Shown here: positions 52,334-61,796 of the stretch, one piece after another
How positions within the stretch are numbered: position 1 is the stretch's first letter
Layout: each line of letters begins with the position of its first letter
Assembly: GCF_900188435.1 (NCBI RefSeq)
Contig: NZ_FYFA01000001.1
Location: 682,001-746,000, forward strand
Direction of reading: 5' to 3'
DNA from: Marinobacter sp. es.048
Lineage (GTDB): Bacteria; Pseudomonadota; Gammaproteobacteria; Pseudomonadales; Oleiphilaceae
Length of the DNA stretch: 64,000 nucleotides
Made by a program: the position numbers and the translations under genes
Notes under the pieces: generated by a model
Told to the model about the DNA's origin: nothing
What the model saw: the letters and a program-made list of their open reading frames with translations, nothing else
Database searches by the model: none

Positions 52334-53479
52334 TTGAGGTTGGAGTTCCTTTTATCTACTTCCGAGTTTGGGGTCAGGGGCCATTCTTATCAAAGGTTCC
52401 CCATTCTTCTTAAAAGCAACCATGATGTGTTTGTCGAGGGAATGGAGTTTCTCGTTCATCACTGCTTAAAACGTGGAAGTGTCCAAAGTCGGGGCAGTTG
52501 GGATACGTTCGGAAGAGACTTGTGTGACTACTTTGAATTCATCGAAGCCAATGGGTTTGATTGGCGAGAGCTTGATCACCGAAACCACGAAACGCTTCTA
52601 GCCCTGTATCGAGATGTTTCCTTTGATCGATTTAACCTCAGTGCCTCCACGGTTAACCGTCGACTGCATCTGGTCATCAAGTTCTATCAATTTGCTCTGA
52701 AGCAAGGTTGGGTAAGCACACTGCCTTATGATCTTGAGACGGTAAGAGTCAGGCAGCCCAAGGGTTTCCTGGCACACACGGACACATCGGGCGGGTATGC
52801 CGTTAAACATGATGTGCTGCTGAAAACCTCTCCAACGAAGATCAAAGTCCTCAACAAAGAGCAGGTCGATGAGCTGCTGAAAACCATCAAGAACAAGACG
52901 CTTCGGTTGATCGTTCGACTGGCCTTGCTGACCGGTTTGCGCAAAGAAGAGTTGCTGACGTTTCCAGTCACTTGTGTGTCAGCGCCCCAATCTATCTCGG
53001 CTCGAAGTCATGTAGTGGTTGAGCTTGATCCCCAACAGATGAGCACCAAGGGCGACAAGCCACGGACGATCCATGTGCCGATTTCCTTGATGGCGGATCT
53101 CTGGGAGTACCTGATTCACGAGCGCCATGAAACGATCCGACAACAAGAGACAGAGCCGAAAACCCTCTTTGTGACGGCCAAGGGCAAACCTTGGAGCATT
53201 CCAACTTCACTCAATAATTCACTGAACCGACTGAACCTGTCGTTCGCCTGCCATCCCCATATCCTGCGTCATACCTACGCAACGCACACCCTGAAATCGT
53301 TGATGTCCCGAAAAAGCATGACGTTCAATCCCCTGATCTACGTCCGAGATCGATTGGGCCACAGCAGTATCACGACCACGGAAAAATACTTGCATTTTCT
53401 CGACGATATCGAAGACGACCTGCGCACCAACTATCAGGAAGAAATTGAGGAAACGGCGAAGGAGGCGGCCTGCACATGA
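52334..53479 (+). CDS. Tyrosine recombinase, first of trio (TnpA-like)
   Basis: A 381-residue site-specific recombinase. An N-terminal SAM-like core-binding region precedes the catalytic domain, where the active-site residues are visible: Arg in LLTGLRKEELLTF, HILRHTYATH, then LGHSSITTTEKYLHF ending with the nucleophile Tyr. The set looks complete. Start is a TTG at 52334, or two codons later (52340), which is better spaced from GAGGG. The stop overlaps the next gene by 4 bases (ATGA). Predicted to cut and join DNA at the element ends. Confidence 0.9.
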   Translation: MRLEFLLSTSEFGVRGHSYQRFPILLKSNHDVFVEGMEFLVHHCLKRGSVQSRGSWDTFGRDLCDYFEFIEANGFDWRELDHRNHETLLALYRDVSFDRFNLSASTVNRRLHLVIKFYQFALKQGWVSTLPYDLETVRVRQPKGFLAHTDTSGGYAVKHDVLLKTSPTKIKVLNKEQVDELLKTIKNKTLRLIVRLALLTGLRKEELLTFPVTCVSAPQSISARSHVVVELDPQQMSTKGDKPRTIHVPISLMADLWEYLIHERHETIRQQETEPKTLFVTAKGKPWSIPTSLNNSLNRLNLSFACHPHILRHTYATHTLKSLMSRKSMTFNPLIYVRDRLGHSSITTTEKYLHFLDDIEDDLRTNYQEEIEETAKEAACT

Positions 53480-55131
53480 AAAAGGATTTCACGATAGAGG
53501 CGCATAAGTTTGGTGTTCAGGGCGCGGGCGAGACGGCCGCTGAGGTGACAACCCCCTTTGTTGATCAGTGGCCGATTTCAAAGCCAGCAAACACCGTCGT
53601 TGCCATTCCGGAAAACACAACAAACGTTCGATTCGCAGACTTCGGGCCGTTTTACAGTCAGGGGTATGATGACATCACCATGGCCTGCCAGCGCACCCTG
53701 GAAAAGTTGGTTGCCGAGAGCATCAAAACGAAGGGGAGGTCTCTCAGCCCGACCACGATTGTGAATTACTGGATCGGTGGCTTTCGATACCTGGCGCCCT
53801 TCCTGTCACTGCTTCACGCGGCGAGTGGCGAACGCCTGACCATGGCCGATCTGAACGCCGACACCATCAAACAATTTCTCCAGCACCTCAGAAATGAACC
53901 CGTTGGATACAGTTCGCAGAAAAACTACTTCACTGCTACCAAATCGCTACTCAGAGCCTGTCATCGATTCGGCTTCTGGCCGGAGGCCGATATGATCACC
54001 GTCTGGCCTCGCAATCCATTCCCGAACTCCAACAAGCGGAAGAAAAGCCAGAAAGCTCTCAGCAAGAACGAGAAGCGCTTCCTGATCAAAGCGCTTCGGA
54101 CCGAGATGGAGCGCATTGTGGCCCATTCGGAGCCGCTGACCAACTTCGATTTGACCGTCTGCGTCCTGTCCATTGCGCTGTCTACGGGCATGAACCCGAC
54201 ACCCATCCTGGAGTTGACCACGGATTGTGTGCAGCCACACCCATTGAAGTCGAACCTGCGCCTTCTGGTCAGCTTTAAACGCCGTGGCATGAACACGCAT
54301 GTGGTGGCTCTGCGCAAGTCGGAAGAAGTGGCTGAGATGGCCAGTATTCACCTCTATGCCGCCGATGCGATTGAATTGATTGTGGAGCGGAACGCCGCCG
54401 TTCGTGCTCAGTTCGATGACCCACATCGGCTGCTGATCTATGAATGCAAGCGGAAATCTCACGCGGGCCAACCGTACCGACTTACGGCGGCAGTTTTGCA
54501 TCAAACAACTAAGCGACTTGTCGACCAACACCAGCTTGAAACCGACGATGGCAAGCCGCTCGCCCTGAATGTCAGTCGATTGCGTCAGACGCTCATCAAT
54601 CGCGTGTGGGAGCTGTCGGGACAAGATCCGTTGATCACCGCGAGAACAGGACGACACACGGTCCAAACGGGCAATGCTCACTACTGGGAAGCGCCACCGG
54701 AAGCGGAAACTAACATGCGGTTCCTGGGCGAAGCCCGTGTGGAAGAAATGCGCGGCAAATCGACGATCATTGCCAGTGATCGAACGCCTGTGTCGTCGTG
54801 TAAGGATGTCCGGCAAGGGCAACGCGCCCCGAAAAACGGTCAGCCTTGTCAGGACTATCTGGGCTGCTTCCGGTGCAAGAGCTTTGTGGTGACCGGTGAT
54901 GACCTGTATCGGCTGTTCAGTTTCTACTGGGCCGCCCTGCGTAACTACGACACCTTTGGTGGCAAGCGCTGGACAAAATACCTCAAGCAAGTCATCCGCC
55001 TGATCGATGAAGAGATCGCCCCTCACTTTGATCAAGCGCTTGTGAAGGAGCAGCGCGAGAAAGCGAAGGACCATCCACATCCGTTTTGGCGGGATCTGAG
55101 CATGGCGAGGATGGCGATATGGGCACGGTGA
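53476..55131 (+). CDS. Tyrosine recombinase-like, second of trio, degenerate site
   Basis: A 551-residue phage-integrase-type protein. The place of the first catalytic Arg reads LSTGMNPTPILELT, and box II reads NVSRLRQTLINRV rather than HxxR(H/T), so that Arg and the His appear replaced; the later TGRHTVQTGNAHYW keeps a His and a Tyr. A Cys-rich segment (GQPCQDYLGCFRCKSF) near residue 460 might bind zinc. It may be a structural partner of the outer recombinases rather than an active enzyme. Overlaps both neighbours (4 and 13 bases). Confidence 0.85.
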   Translation: MKKDFTIEAHKFGVQGAGETAAEVTTPFVDQWPISKPANTVVAIPENTTNVRFADFGPFYSQGYDDITMACQRTLEKLVAESIKTKGRSLSPTTIVNYWIGGFRYLAPFLSLLHAASGERLTMADLNADTIKQFLQHLRNEPVGYSSQKNYFTATKSLLRACHRFGFWPEADMITVWPRNPFPNSNKRKKSQKALSKNEKRFLIKALRTEMERIVAHSEPLTNFDLTVCVLSIALSTGMNPTPILELTTDCVQPHPLKSNLRLLVSFKRRGMNTHVVALRKSEEVAEMASIHLYAADAIELIVERNAAVRAQFDDPHRLLIYECKRKSHAGQPYRLTAAVLHQTTKRLVDQHQLETDDGKPLALNVSRLRQTLINRVWELSGQDPLITARTGRHTVQTGNAHYWEAPPEAETNMRFLGEARVEEMRGKSTIIASDRTPVSSCKDVRQGQRAPKNGQPCQDYLGCFRCKSFVVTGDDLYRLFSFYWAALRNYDTFGGKRWTKYLKQVIRLIDEEIAPHFDQALVKEQREKAKDHPHPFWRDLSMARMAIWAR

Positions 55132-56975
55132 CGGGCGCAGAGGTGCTGGCCGACCGCGAACGGCTGTTAAAAGCGTTACCCCGTGGCGAGGGGCTGCACG
55201 GCATCGTGACCACGGATCGAGCTGAGAGCGTGCTCTACGTGCTCTCGCGGTATGAAAACGACGTGTGGTGGCTGTCCAAGTCCAAGGAGACGGGCAACTC
55301 GGTCGATAACAAACGTAAGCTGGACTTCACCCGTATCAGCGGCGAGCAACTGCGGGCTGAGGCCAAAGTCGTGATGGCACGTTTAATTTGGGCGGAAAAT
55401 GCCTTAGCCAACGCAACGATCCGACAGCACTTCCACAACCTCGTCCTCTGGCTGAACTGGCTGCACGATCAGGGCATCCGCTCGCACACGCAGGTGACGC
55501 CGTTGGTGGCGTTCCGCTACGTCCAATACGTTCGCCGTTTGACTTCGCCTACAAAGCCGGGAACGCCTTTGGGTGGGCAGGCAAAGTTTTACAAGTTATC
55601 TGCGGTCGAACGCTGCTGGCAGGATCTCCGGGACACCGCAAGCGGCTTTGATCACCCCTGGCCCGACAGCACGGCCACGGCGTTGGCCGAATGGAAACAG
55701 GGTGTTAAAAAAGCCAAGACGGAAATCATCCCCGACGACGTTCTGAAAACGCTGTTCCAACTCGCGGAATCTCTGCTTCGCCAAGCCAACGATCTGTTGG
55801 CGCATCGGGATGCGGTGGCTGCTTATCAACCGCGCTCAAAAGACCGGTCACACCAACGTAAGGAAAAAAGCCGCTTCCTGAAAACCCGTGGCTGGGATCA
55901 AGGACTCGGGGCCCTTAGGAAAACGCTGCGTGACCTGCGCGATGGGTGCTTTGTGATCATTCTGGCCACCACCGGCATCCGCGCCCATGAACTCGGCTTG
56001 ATCCATCGGGATGAGTGGTTCAGCGAGGTTCGGGACGGTGAGCGGTTTTACTTCCTAGTCTCGCGTTCGGACAAAACCCATGCGGGTAAGACCTCCTGGC
56101 TCTGTCCCAAGATTGCCATCGACGCCGTGAAAGCCCTGGAGCGACTCTCAGCGCCCTTGCAGCGTGACCTGGAATCAGCATTGGAAGCGGCCAAGGGGGC
56201 AGAAGACCTCAAGGAAATAACCCATTTACGGTCCATCTCAGGCGCGGTGGGATTGACCAAAGTCTCGGCGCAAAAAAACCGTCTTTATCGGCTAAGTAGT
56301 AAATCTCTGTATGCGGTCTTAAAAAACTTTGCCAAGACTCTTGGGCTGGACTGGAATCTTACGTCCCATCAGTTCCGGCGCACCTTCGCCAACTACGCAG
56401 TGCATCACAAGCTGGGCGATCTGCGGTACCTTCGGGATCACTTCAAGCACTGGAGCCTCGATATGACCATCCTGTACGCGATGAACGAGAACCAGGATCT
56501 TGAGCTCTACGACGAAATCTATGCGGCGTTTGATGGAAAACGTCAGGCGATTGTGGGCCACTGGCTAGAGCCCGATACGCCGCTTTCCGGTGGCATGGCC
56601 GGTCATATTCGCCAAATGCGTGGCCGCACCCAGGAGGCACGCACCTACAAGGATCGGCGGGAAATGGTCGAGGCTATCAGCGAACTTGTGTTCCTGCGTT
56701 CCACCGGTATTGCCTGGTGTACAAATGATACCGGCGTTGACTGCGCGGGTGGCCAGTGCGAGGACTGCGAACACGGCTGTATTGACGATACCCACAAACC
56801 GTTCTGGGAAGGGCTGTACCTGCAACAGATCGAACTGCTTCAGATCGACGACCTGACCGACTCGGGTTCGAAGACCGTGGAACGCACCATGGAGCGTTGC
56901 GAGAGGGTGTTGACCGATCTCGGCGTGGACATTAACCGCCTCAAGGAGCAAGTGACGGATGTCGAACTCACCTGA
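55119..56975 (+). CDS. Tyrosine recombinase, third of trio (TnpB-like)
   Basis: A 618-residue recombinase, similar in size to TnpB of Tn554. Active-site residues seem intact: TTGIRAHELGLIH, TSHQFRRTFANYAVH, and HFKHWSLDMTILYAM with the Tyr. A C-terminal Cys/His cluster (DCAGGQCEDCEHGC) near residue 555 resembles a metal-binding module. The ATG at 55119 has GAGGA eight bases before it; an upstream TTG start is weaker. It overlaps the second recombinase by 13 bases and the small gene by 17, so all are coupled. Confidence 0.9.
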   Translation: MGTVTGAEVLADRERLLKALPRGEGLHGIVTTDRAESVLYVLSRYENDVWWLSKSKETGNSVDNKRKLDFTRISGEQLRAEAKVVMARLIWAENALANATIRQHFHNLVLWLNWLHDQGIRSHTQVTPLVAFRYVQYVRRLTSPTKPGTPLGGQAKFYKLSAVERCWQDLRDTASGFDHPWPDSTATALAEWKQGVKKAKTEIIPDDVLKTLFQLAESLLRQANDLLAHRDAVAAYQPRSKDRSHQRKEKSRFLKTRGWDQGLGALRKTLRDLRDGCFVIILATTGIRAHELGLIHRDEWFSEVRDGERFYFLVSRSDKTHAGKTSWLCPKIAIDAVKALERLSAPLQRDLESALEAAKGAEDLKEITHLRSISGAVGLTKVSAQKNRLYRLSSKSLYAVLKNFAKTLGLDWNLTSHQFRRTFANYAVHHKLGDLRYLRDHFKHWSLDMTILYAMNENQDLELYDEIYAAFDGKRQAIVGHWLEPDTPLSGGMAGHIRQMRGRTQEARTYKDRREMVEAISELVFLRSTGIAWCTNDTGVDCAGGQCEDCEHGCIDDTHKPFWEGLYLQQIELLQIDDLTDSGSKTVERTMERCERVLTDLGVDINRLKEQVTDVELT

Positions 56976-57369
56976 ATCAGAGACTCACAAACGTATCCGT
57001 CTGGCCATTGTCCGACTAGAAAATGGCAAGCCCAAAGTGGTGGCGAAAGGGCGTAGAGTCTCCGTGGCGGCAGTAGCTGAGGAGGCCGGTGTCAGTCGTG
57101 CCCTGATCCACAAAGACTACCCTGACCTGATGGAGCGCATCCGGGGTAATGCCAATAAAGCGATCCAAAGACAGCGTGATGAGAAGCACGAGAAGCTCAA
57201 AGAAGAGCGAGCCAAGAACCGTCAGCTCCGGGAAAAAATCGTGGCATTGACCGAGCAACGCAACGAACTCGCGTCAAAAAACGCCACCCTGGAACTCGAA
57301 AACCGCCGTCTCGCGGCCATCTTAGCGGCTAAAAACGTGACTAATTTCAGGGGGAAGTCGAGTGAGTAG
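56959..57369 (+). CDS. Small HTH/coiled-coil protein (TnpC-like)
   Basis: A 136-residue protein. The first half holds a helix-turn-helix (VAAVAEEAGVSRALIHKDYP); the second is a basic coiled coil rich in Lys, Glu and Arg (KHEKLKEERAKNRQLREKI). The plan fits the small TnpC-like proteins encoded last in Tn554-type operons, which affect transposition frequency and orientation. AAGGAG lies ten bases before the ATG, within the third recombinase gene. Confidence 0.8.
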   Translation: MSNSPESETHKRIRLAIVRLENGKPKVVAKGRRVSVAAVAEEAGVSRALIHKDYPDLMERIRGNANKAIQRQRDEKHEKLKEERAKNRQLREKIVALTEQRNELASKNATLELENRRLAAILAAKNVTNFRGKSSE

Positions 57370-57975
57370 TGCGATACAGATTTTGGCCGGAACCTTTTTC
57401 TTCCACTTTTTAAACAAAAGCGAACGTTTACGGCGTTGCAAATTTCTGCAGTTTCTGGGCGCCGAATGGGCGACTTGGTATTTGGGTTTGCCCCAGTACC
57501 GAGTGATTGTCAGGCCAAATATAGCATGGCGACACCACCTTGGACGCTCCTTTGCACTAGGTTTGCGCCCAGGCCATTGTCTCTACAACAGTGTCCGGTT
57601 TGAATGGGCTACTACATCTTGCATGAGTGTCGGCGGCTCTAGCGCATTGCTGCCCATGTTCCATGAGCGGGTTGTGGGCAGTACGAATTGCTACAGGACG
57701 CACTGATAACGGGGTTATGAAACGTTGACCAGGCCCCGCAATAGACAACGGTAAGAGCGCAAATCGCGAGGGTTAGTAAGAAACTAATACACACAAAGCT
57801 GATTGTTTTTTTCATAAGATACCTATTTATTTGTTTTTGTGTAGGTTGAGATATGAGAGAGCTCGATGCTTTCTCTCCAACTTCTTAGCAATTAATTTCA
57901 AGGCATAGGGTTCATGGCTTCAGATAACCGTTTCTGACGATCGGTGTGATGGCTTCGGAAAAAGCGTCACGCCGG
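57370..57975. other. AT-rich gap right of the recombinase genes
   Basis: About 600 bases with no convincing long gene. A plus-strand frame from 57362 (114 codons, GTG start) has no recognisable features and is not credited. The only candidate is a short minus-strand frame at 57639-57815. The right end of the element should be here; the stretch 57780-57900 is the most AT-rich. No terminator for etfQO was found. Confidence 0.5.
57639..57815 (-). CDS. Candidate 58-residue secreted peptide
   Basis: ATG at 57815 opens a frame beginning MKKTISF followed by a hydrophobic run to about residue 25, like a signal peptide; four Cys are in the C-terminal half or close to it. A TAGGT lies seven bases before the start. 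It is on the opposite strand to the recombinases and is the only possible cargo of the element. It may be a chance frame. Confidence 0.35.
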   Translation of the reverse strand: MKKTISFVCISFLLTLAICALTVVYCGAWSTFHNPVISASCSNSYCPQPAHGTWAAMR

Positions 57976-59628
57976 CTACATGTTCGGATAATTCGGGCCA
58001 CCGCCCCCTTCCGGAGTTACCCAGTTAATGTTCTGGGCAGGATCCTTGATATCACAGGTCTTGCAGTGAATACAGTTCTGGGCGTTGATCTGGAAGCGCT
58101 TGCCGCTGCCATCATCCTTCTCGACAACTTCATATACACCGGCCGGGCAGTAGCGCTGCGCAGGCTCGTTGTACTTCGGCAGGTTGTCGCGGATTGGAAT
58201 ATCCGGATCAGTCAGCTTCAGGTGTACCGGCTGATCTTCCTCGTGGTTGGTGTTGGAAATGAACACCGACGACAGCTTGTCGAACGTCAGCGAATTATCC
58301 GGCTTCGGATAGCTCACCTTCTTGCACTCGTCCGCCGGCTTCAGGGTGGCGTAATCCGGAGTGGTGTCGTGGAAGGTGATCGGCAGGCTGCCGCGCAGGA
58401 TGTTCTGCTCGAAGAAGGCGATCGCACCGCCAACAATGTTACCGAACTTGTGCATGGCCGGGCCGAAGTTACGCTCGGCGTAGAGTTCCTTGAATAGCCA
58501 GCTGTCTTCAAACTTCTTCTGGAAGCTGCTGATTTCCTCACCGTTCTTGCCATCCTTGAGCGCTTCGAAAACCGCCTCGGCGCCCAGCATGCCCGACTTC
58601 ATGGCGGTGTGGGAGCCCTTGATCTTGGAACCGTTCAGGGTGCCAGCGTCACAGCCCAGCAGCAGGCCGCCCGGGAAGCTCATCTTCGGCAGGGCGTTGT
58701 AGCCGCCTTTGGTGATGGCGCGGGCGCCGTAGGAAACGCGCTTGCCACCTTCCAGGTGCTTCTTGATTTCAGGATGCAGTTTCAGGCGCTGGAATTCATC
58801 GAACGGGCTCAGGTGCGGGTTGCTGTAGGAGAGATCGGTGATCAGGCCCACGTAAACCTGTCCGTTTTCCAGGTGATACAGGAAAGACCCGCCGGTGGCC
58901 CCGGTTTCCTTCAGCGGCCAGCCAGTGGTGTGAACCACCAGGCCCGGCTCGTGTTTGGCCGGATCAATGTCCCACAGCTCTTTGATACCGATGCCGTAGT
59001 GTTGCGGATCCTTGCCTTCATCCAGCTTGAAGTCGTTTACCAGGCGATTGCCGAGGTGACCACGGCAGCCTTCGGTAAACAGGGTGTACTTGGCGCGCAG
59101 TTCCATGCCCGGCATGTAGCCGTCTTTCTCGGAACCGTCACGGGCAACGCCCATATCGCCGGTGATGATGCCTTTGACCTGGCCTTCTTCCACAATGGTC
59201 TCTGAAGCGGTGAAACCGGGATAGACCTCAACGCCCAGACCTTCGGCCTGCTCGGCGAGCCAGCGGCACAGGTTGCCAAGGCTGATGATGTAGTTGCCAT
59301 GGTTGTGCATGTTCTTGGGCACAAACGCATTGGGGATCTTGGTGGCGCCTTCCTGGTTCTTGAGCAGGAAAATGTCGTCACGGGTAACCGGCGTGTTGAG
59401 CGGGGCACCTTTCTCTTTCCAGTCCGGGAAGAGTTCGTTGAGGGCAGTGGGCTCGAATACGGTACCGGCCAGGATGTGGGCGCCGATCTCAGAACCTTTC
59501 TCTACAACGCATACGGTGAGTTCCTCGCCAGCTTCCTGTGCCAGTTGCATGACACGGCACGCTGCCGACAGGCCCGCCGGGCCGCCGCCGACGATCAGAA
59601 CATCAAATTCCATCGATTCGCGTTCCAC
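57976..59628 (-). CDS. etfQO: Electron transfer flavoprotein-ubiquinone oxidoreductase
   Basis: Passes electrons from ETF to ubiquinone in the membrane, draining acyl-CoA dehydrogenases. 550 residues. FAD-binding VIVGGGPAGLSAACR near the start; the C-terminal 4Fe-4S site has CPAGVY and CIHCKTCDIKDP. A GTG at 59628 is preferred since GAGGAG stands six bases before it; an in-frame TTG at 59664 and an ATG at 59613 are alternatives. Third gene of mmsB-thiolase-etfQO. etfB and etfA are not near. The recombinase element lies just past its 3' end. Confidence 0.96.
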   Translation of the reverse strand: MERESMEFDVLIVGGGPAGLSAACRVMQLAQEAGEELTVCVVEKGSEIGAHILAGTVFEPTALNELFPDWKEKGAPLNTPVTRDDIFLLKNQEGATKIPNAFVPKNMHNHGNYIISLGNLCRWLAEQAEGLGVEVYPGFTASETIVEEGQVKGIITGDMGVARDGSEKDGYMPGMELRAKYTLFTEGCRGHLGNRLVNDFKLDEGKDPQHYGIGIKELWDIDPAKHEPGLVVHTTGWPLKETGATGGSFLYHLENGQVYVGLITDLSYSNPHLSPFDEFQRLKLHPEIKKHLEGGKRVSYGARAITKGGYNALPKMSFPGGLLLGCDAGTLNGSKIKGSHTAMKSGMLGAEAVFEALKDGKNGEEISSFQKKFEDSWLFKELYAERNFGPAMHKFGNIVGGAIAFFEQNILRGSLPITFHDTTPDYATLKPADECKKVSYPKPDNSLTFDKLSSVFISNTNHEEDQPVHLKLTDPDIPIRDNLPKYNEPAQRYCPAGVYEVVEKDDGSGKRFQINAQNCIHCKTCDIKDPAQNINWVTPEGGGGPNYPNM

Positions 59629-59660
59629 GTTGGTCTCCTCAATTGAGTTCAGAGAGGCGT

Positions 59661-60848
59661 TCAAGTCCGCTCAAAAATTGCGGCAATGCCCTGGCCGCCG
59701 CCGATACACATGGTCACAAGAGCGTAGCGCCCTCTGGTCCTGTGCAGTTCATAAATGGCTTTGGTTGAAATAATGGCACCTGTGGCACCAACAGGGTGGC
59801 CAAGAGATATGCCCGAGCCATTCGGGTTTACCTTTGCAGGATCAAGCCCGAGCTCCTGAATCACGGCACAGGCTTGGGCAGCAAACGCTTCGTTTGCCTC
59901 AATAACATCAATGTCATTCAGGCTCAGGCCGGTCCAGCGTAGTACTTTCTGTGTTGCGGGTACCGGGCCAATCCCCATGTAATCCGGGTCTACGCCGGCA
60001 TGGGCGTAACCTACCAGACGAGCCAAGGGCTTGAGCCCCAATGATGAAACAGATTGCTCTGCCGCCAGGACCAGTGCGGCTGAACCATCGTTAAGTCCCG
60101 AACTGTTGCCTGGAGTGACGGTGCCATTTTCCTTGGCAAATACCGGCTTCATGCCACTCAGTTGATCCGGAGTAACGTCACCCCTTACATGCTCGTCGAT
60201 GCTGAATACAGTAGTTCCCTTGCGTGAATGGATTTCGAGCGGCGCAATCTGTTCATCAAAGTAGCCGGAAGTCAGTGCATGGGCGGCTCGTCGCTGACTT
60301 TCTGCCGCAAGTTCATCCTGTTGCTTTCGGGTGATGCGGTAATGCTCAGCCACGTTCTCCGCAGTGACGCCCATGTGATTACGTTTCCATGGATCGTGCA
60401 AGATGCCGTCCATGTAATCGGTCACCCCGGAATCGCCGAGTCGGGCTCCCCAGCGCATGGCCGGCAAAAGGTAAGGGCCCCGACTCATGCTTTCGGCACC
60501 ACCGCCGATGGCGATATCGGCATCACCCAGCATGATAGACTGTGCCGCAGAGATGATCGCTTGAAGACCTGAGCCACATAGGCGATTCACGTTGAAGGCG
60601 GGCGTCTCTTTGGGAATTCCCGAATCCATGGCGGCTACCCGGCTGAGGTAGGCGTCACGCGGCTCTGTTGGGATGACATTTCCCATTACGACATGGCCAA
60701 CTGCATCTGCGGGTACGCCGGAACGTTCTAGCGCAGCCCCAACAGCATGGGTGGCAATGTGGCAAAGGGACTGCTCCCTTAGAGAGCCGCCGAAACTGCC
60801 GATGGCGGTGCGTGCCGCGCTGACTACATAAACCTGATTGTGTGACAT
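59661..60848 (-). CDS. Acetyl-CoA acetyltransferase (thiolase)
   Basis: A 395-residue thiolase that makes or cleaves acetoacetyl-CoA. The nucleophile Cys lies in [11 protein letters not shown] near residue 90; GHPVGATG supplies the His, and [10 protein letters not shown] the second Cys. The ATG at 60848 matches the usual family start. It is 39 bases after mmsB and 32 before etfQO, in what looks like one operon. With the acetoacetyl-CoA synthetase across the divergent region, a role in acetoacetate or branched-chain catabolism is likely. Confidence 0.93.
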   Translation of the reverse strand: MSHNQVYVVSAARTAIGSFGGSLREQSLCHIATHAVGAALERSGVPADAVGHVVMGNVIPTEPRDAYLSRVAAMDSGIPKETPAFNVNRLCGSGLQAIISAAQSIMLGDADIAIGGGAESMSRGPYLLPAMRWGARLGDSGVTDYMDGILHDPWKRNHMGVTAENVAEHYRITRKQQDELAAESQRRAAHALTSGYFDEQIAPLEIHSRKGTTVFSIDEHVRGDVTPDQLSGMKPVFAKENGTVTPGNSSGLNDGSAALVLAAEQSVSSLGLKPLARLVGYAHAGVDPDYMGIGPVPATQKVLRWTGLSLNDIDVIEANEAFAAQACAVIQELGLDPAKVNPNGSGISLGHPVGATGAIISTKAIYELHRTRGRYALVTMCIGGGQGIAAIFERT

Positions 60849-60887
60849 GTCCGCGTCCTCGCTGACCAATCCGGATAAAGACGGCTG

Positions 60888-61784
60888 TTAGCCCTCTTCA
60901 CTATCCCGATAAAAGTTCTGAATACTCGAAAAGTCCAGCCTTCCGTTGCCCTGTTGGCCATGTAATTGAAACAGGTTCCGGGCAAGCGATCCCAGAGGGA
61001 TGGCTGCTTTGTTGGTGACCGCATTGTCGAGCGCGAGTCCAAGGTCCTTGCTCATCAAATCGACCAGGAAGCCGCCCTGATACCCTTTGCTTGCCGGGGC
61101 ATTCTCCATAACACCCGGCCAAGGGTTGTAGCGGTTAAGTGCCCAGTTTCCACCGGAGCTCTGTTTTATGACTTCCGAGAGCACCTTCGGATCGAGACCG
61201 TTCTTCTCGCCCAAAGCCAGGGTTTCACTGGTACCGCACATGAGAATAGACAGCAGCATGTTGTTACAGATTTTTGCTACCTGTCCGGCCCCGTTTTCGC
61301 CGGCGTGGAAGATGTTTTTGCCCATCGTTTCCAGAATTGGCCGTGCTTCGTTGTAGTCACGAACTGCCCCACCACAAATAAATGTCAAAGTGCCGGCTGT
61401 TGCGCCGGCAACACCACCGGAGACTGGTGCATCCAGGAACCGGATATCGTAAACCCGACCCGCCTCGGCCAGATTGCGAGACGTTTCCGGGGCGATTGTG
61501 GAAGAATCAATAACCAGTGTTCCGGGGGCGATTTTCTGAAATAAACCTTCGTCGCCAAGGTAAAGGGATTCCACATGTCGTCCCGCTGGCAACATAGAAA
61601 TAACAATGTTGGCACCTTCGATTGCGGAGGTAGCCGAATCGCTTTTCCTTGCTCCAGCGTCCGTAACCGTTTTGACGGCCGAATCAGAAAGATCAAAGGC
61701 GTTGACCTGGTAGCCAGCCTTGACCAGATTGTAGGCCATTGGCCCGCCCATGTTTCCTAGGCCGATGAATGCGATGGTCGTCAT
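60888..61784 (-). CDS. mmsB: 3-Hydroxyisobutyrate dehydrogenase
   Basis: Oxidises 3-hydroxyisobutyrate to methylmalonate semialdehyde in valine degradation. 298 residues. FIGLGNMGGPMAYNL binds NAD; DAPVSGGVAGATAGTL is the substrate loop; the catalytic Lys is in GQVAKICNNM; SSGGNWALNRYNPWPG is the typical HIBADH insertion. AAGGAG lies six bases before the ATG. It is downstream of the remnant of an acyl-CoA dehydrogenase gene, which in related bacteria is intact in the same operon. Confidence 0.94.
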   Translation of the reverse strand: MTTIAFIGLGNMGGPMAYNLVKAGYQVNAFDLSDSAVKTVTDAGARKSDSATSAIEGANIVISMLPAGRHVESLYLGDEGLFQKIAPGTLVIDSSTIAPETSRNLAEAGRVYDIRFLDAPVSGGVAGATAGTLTFICGGAVRDYNEARPILETMGKNIFHAGENGAGQVAKICNNMLLSILMCGTSETLALGEKNGLDPKVLSEVIKQSSGGNWALNRYNPWPGVMENAPASKGYQGGFLVDLMSKDLGLALDNAVTNKAAIPLGSLARNLFQLHGQQGNGRLDFSSIQNFYRDSEEG

Positions 61785-61796
61785 AACAGGCTCCTT

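Larger units (their letters stand above)
52215..57900. mobile_element. Tn554-like recombinase-trio element (ends unresolved)
   Basis: Three overlapping tyrosine recombinase genes and a small HTH/coiled-coil gene on the plus strand, inserted between a housekeeping-like gene (51998) and the 3' side of etfQO. The arrangement matches Tn554-type and recombinase-in-trio elements. The boundaries given are approximate: no target duplication or terminal inverted repeat could be recognised, as is normal for such elements. Only about 5.7 kb, with almost no cargo. Confidence 0.7.

Noticed and set aside
57362..57706. A 114-codon plus-strand frame after the TnpC-like gene
   Set aside because: GTG start, no domain or signal features, unusual Trp/Cys/Arg-rich composition, and it lies in the AT-rich gap; it reads like chance.
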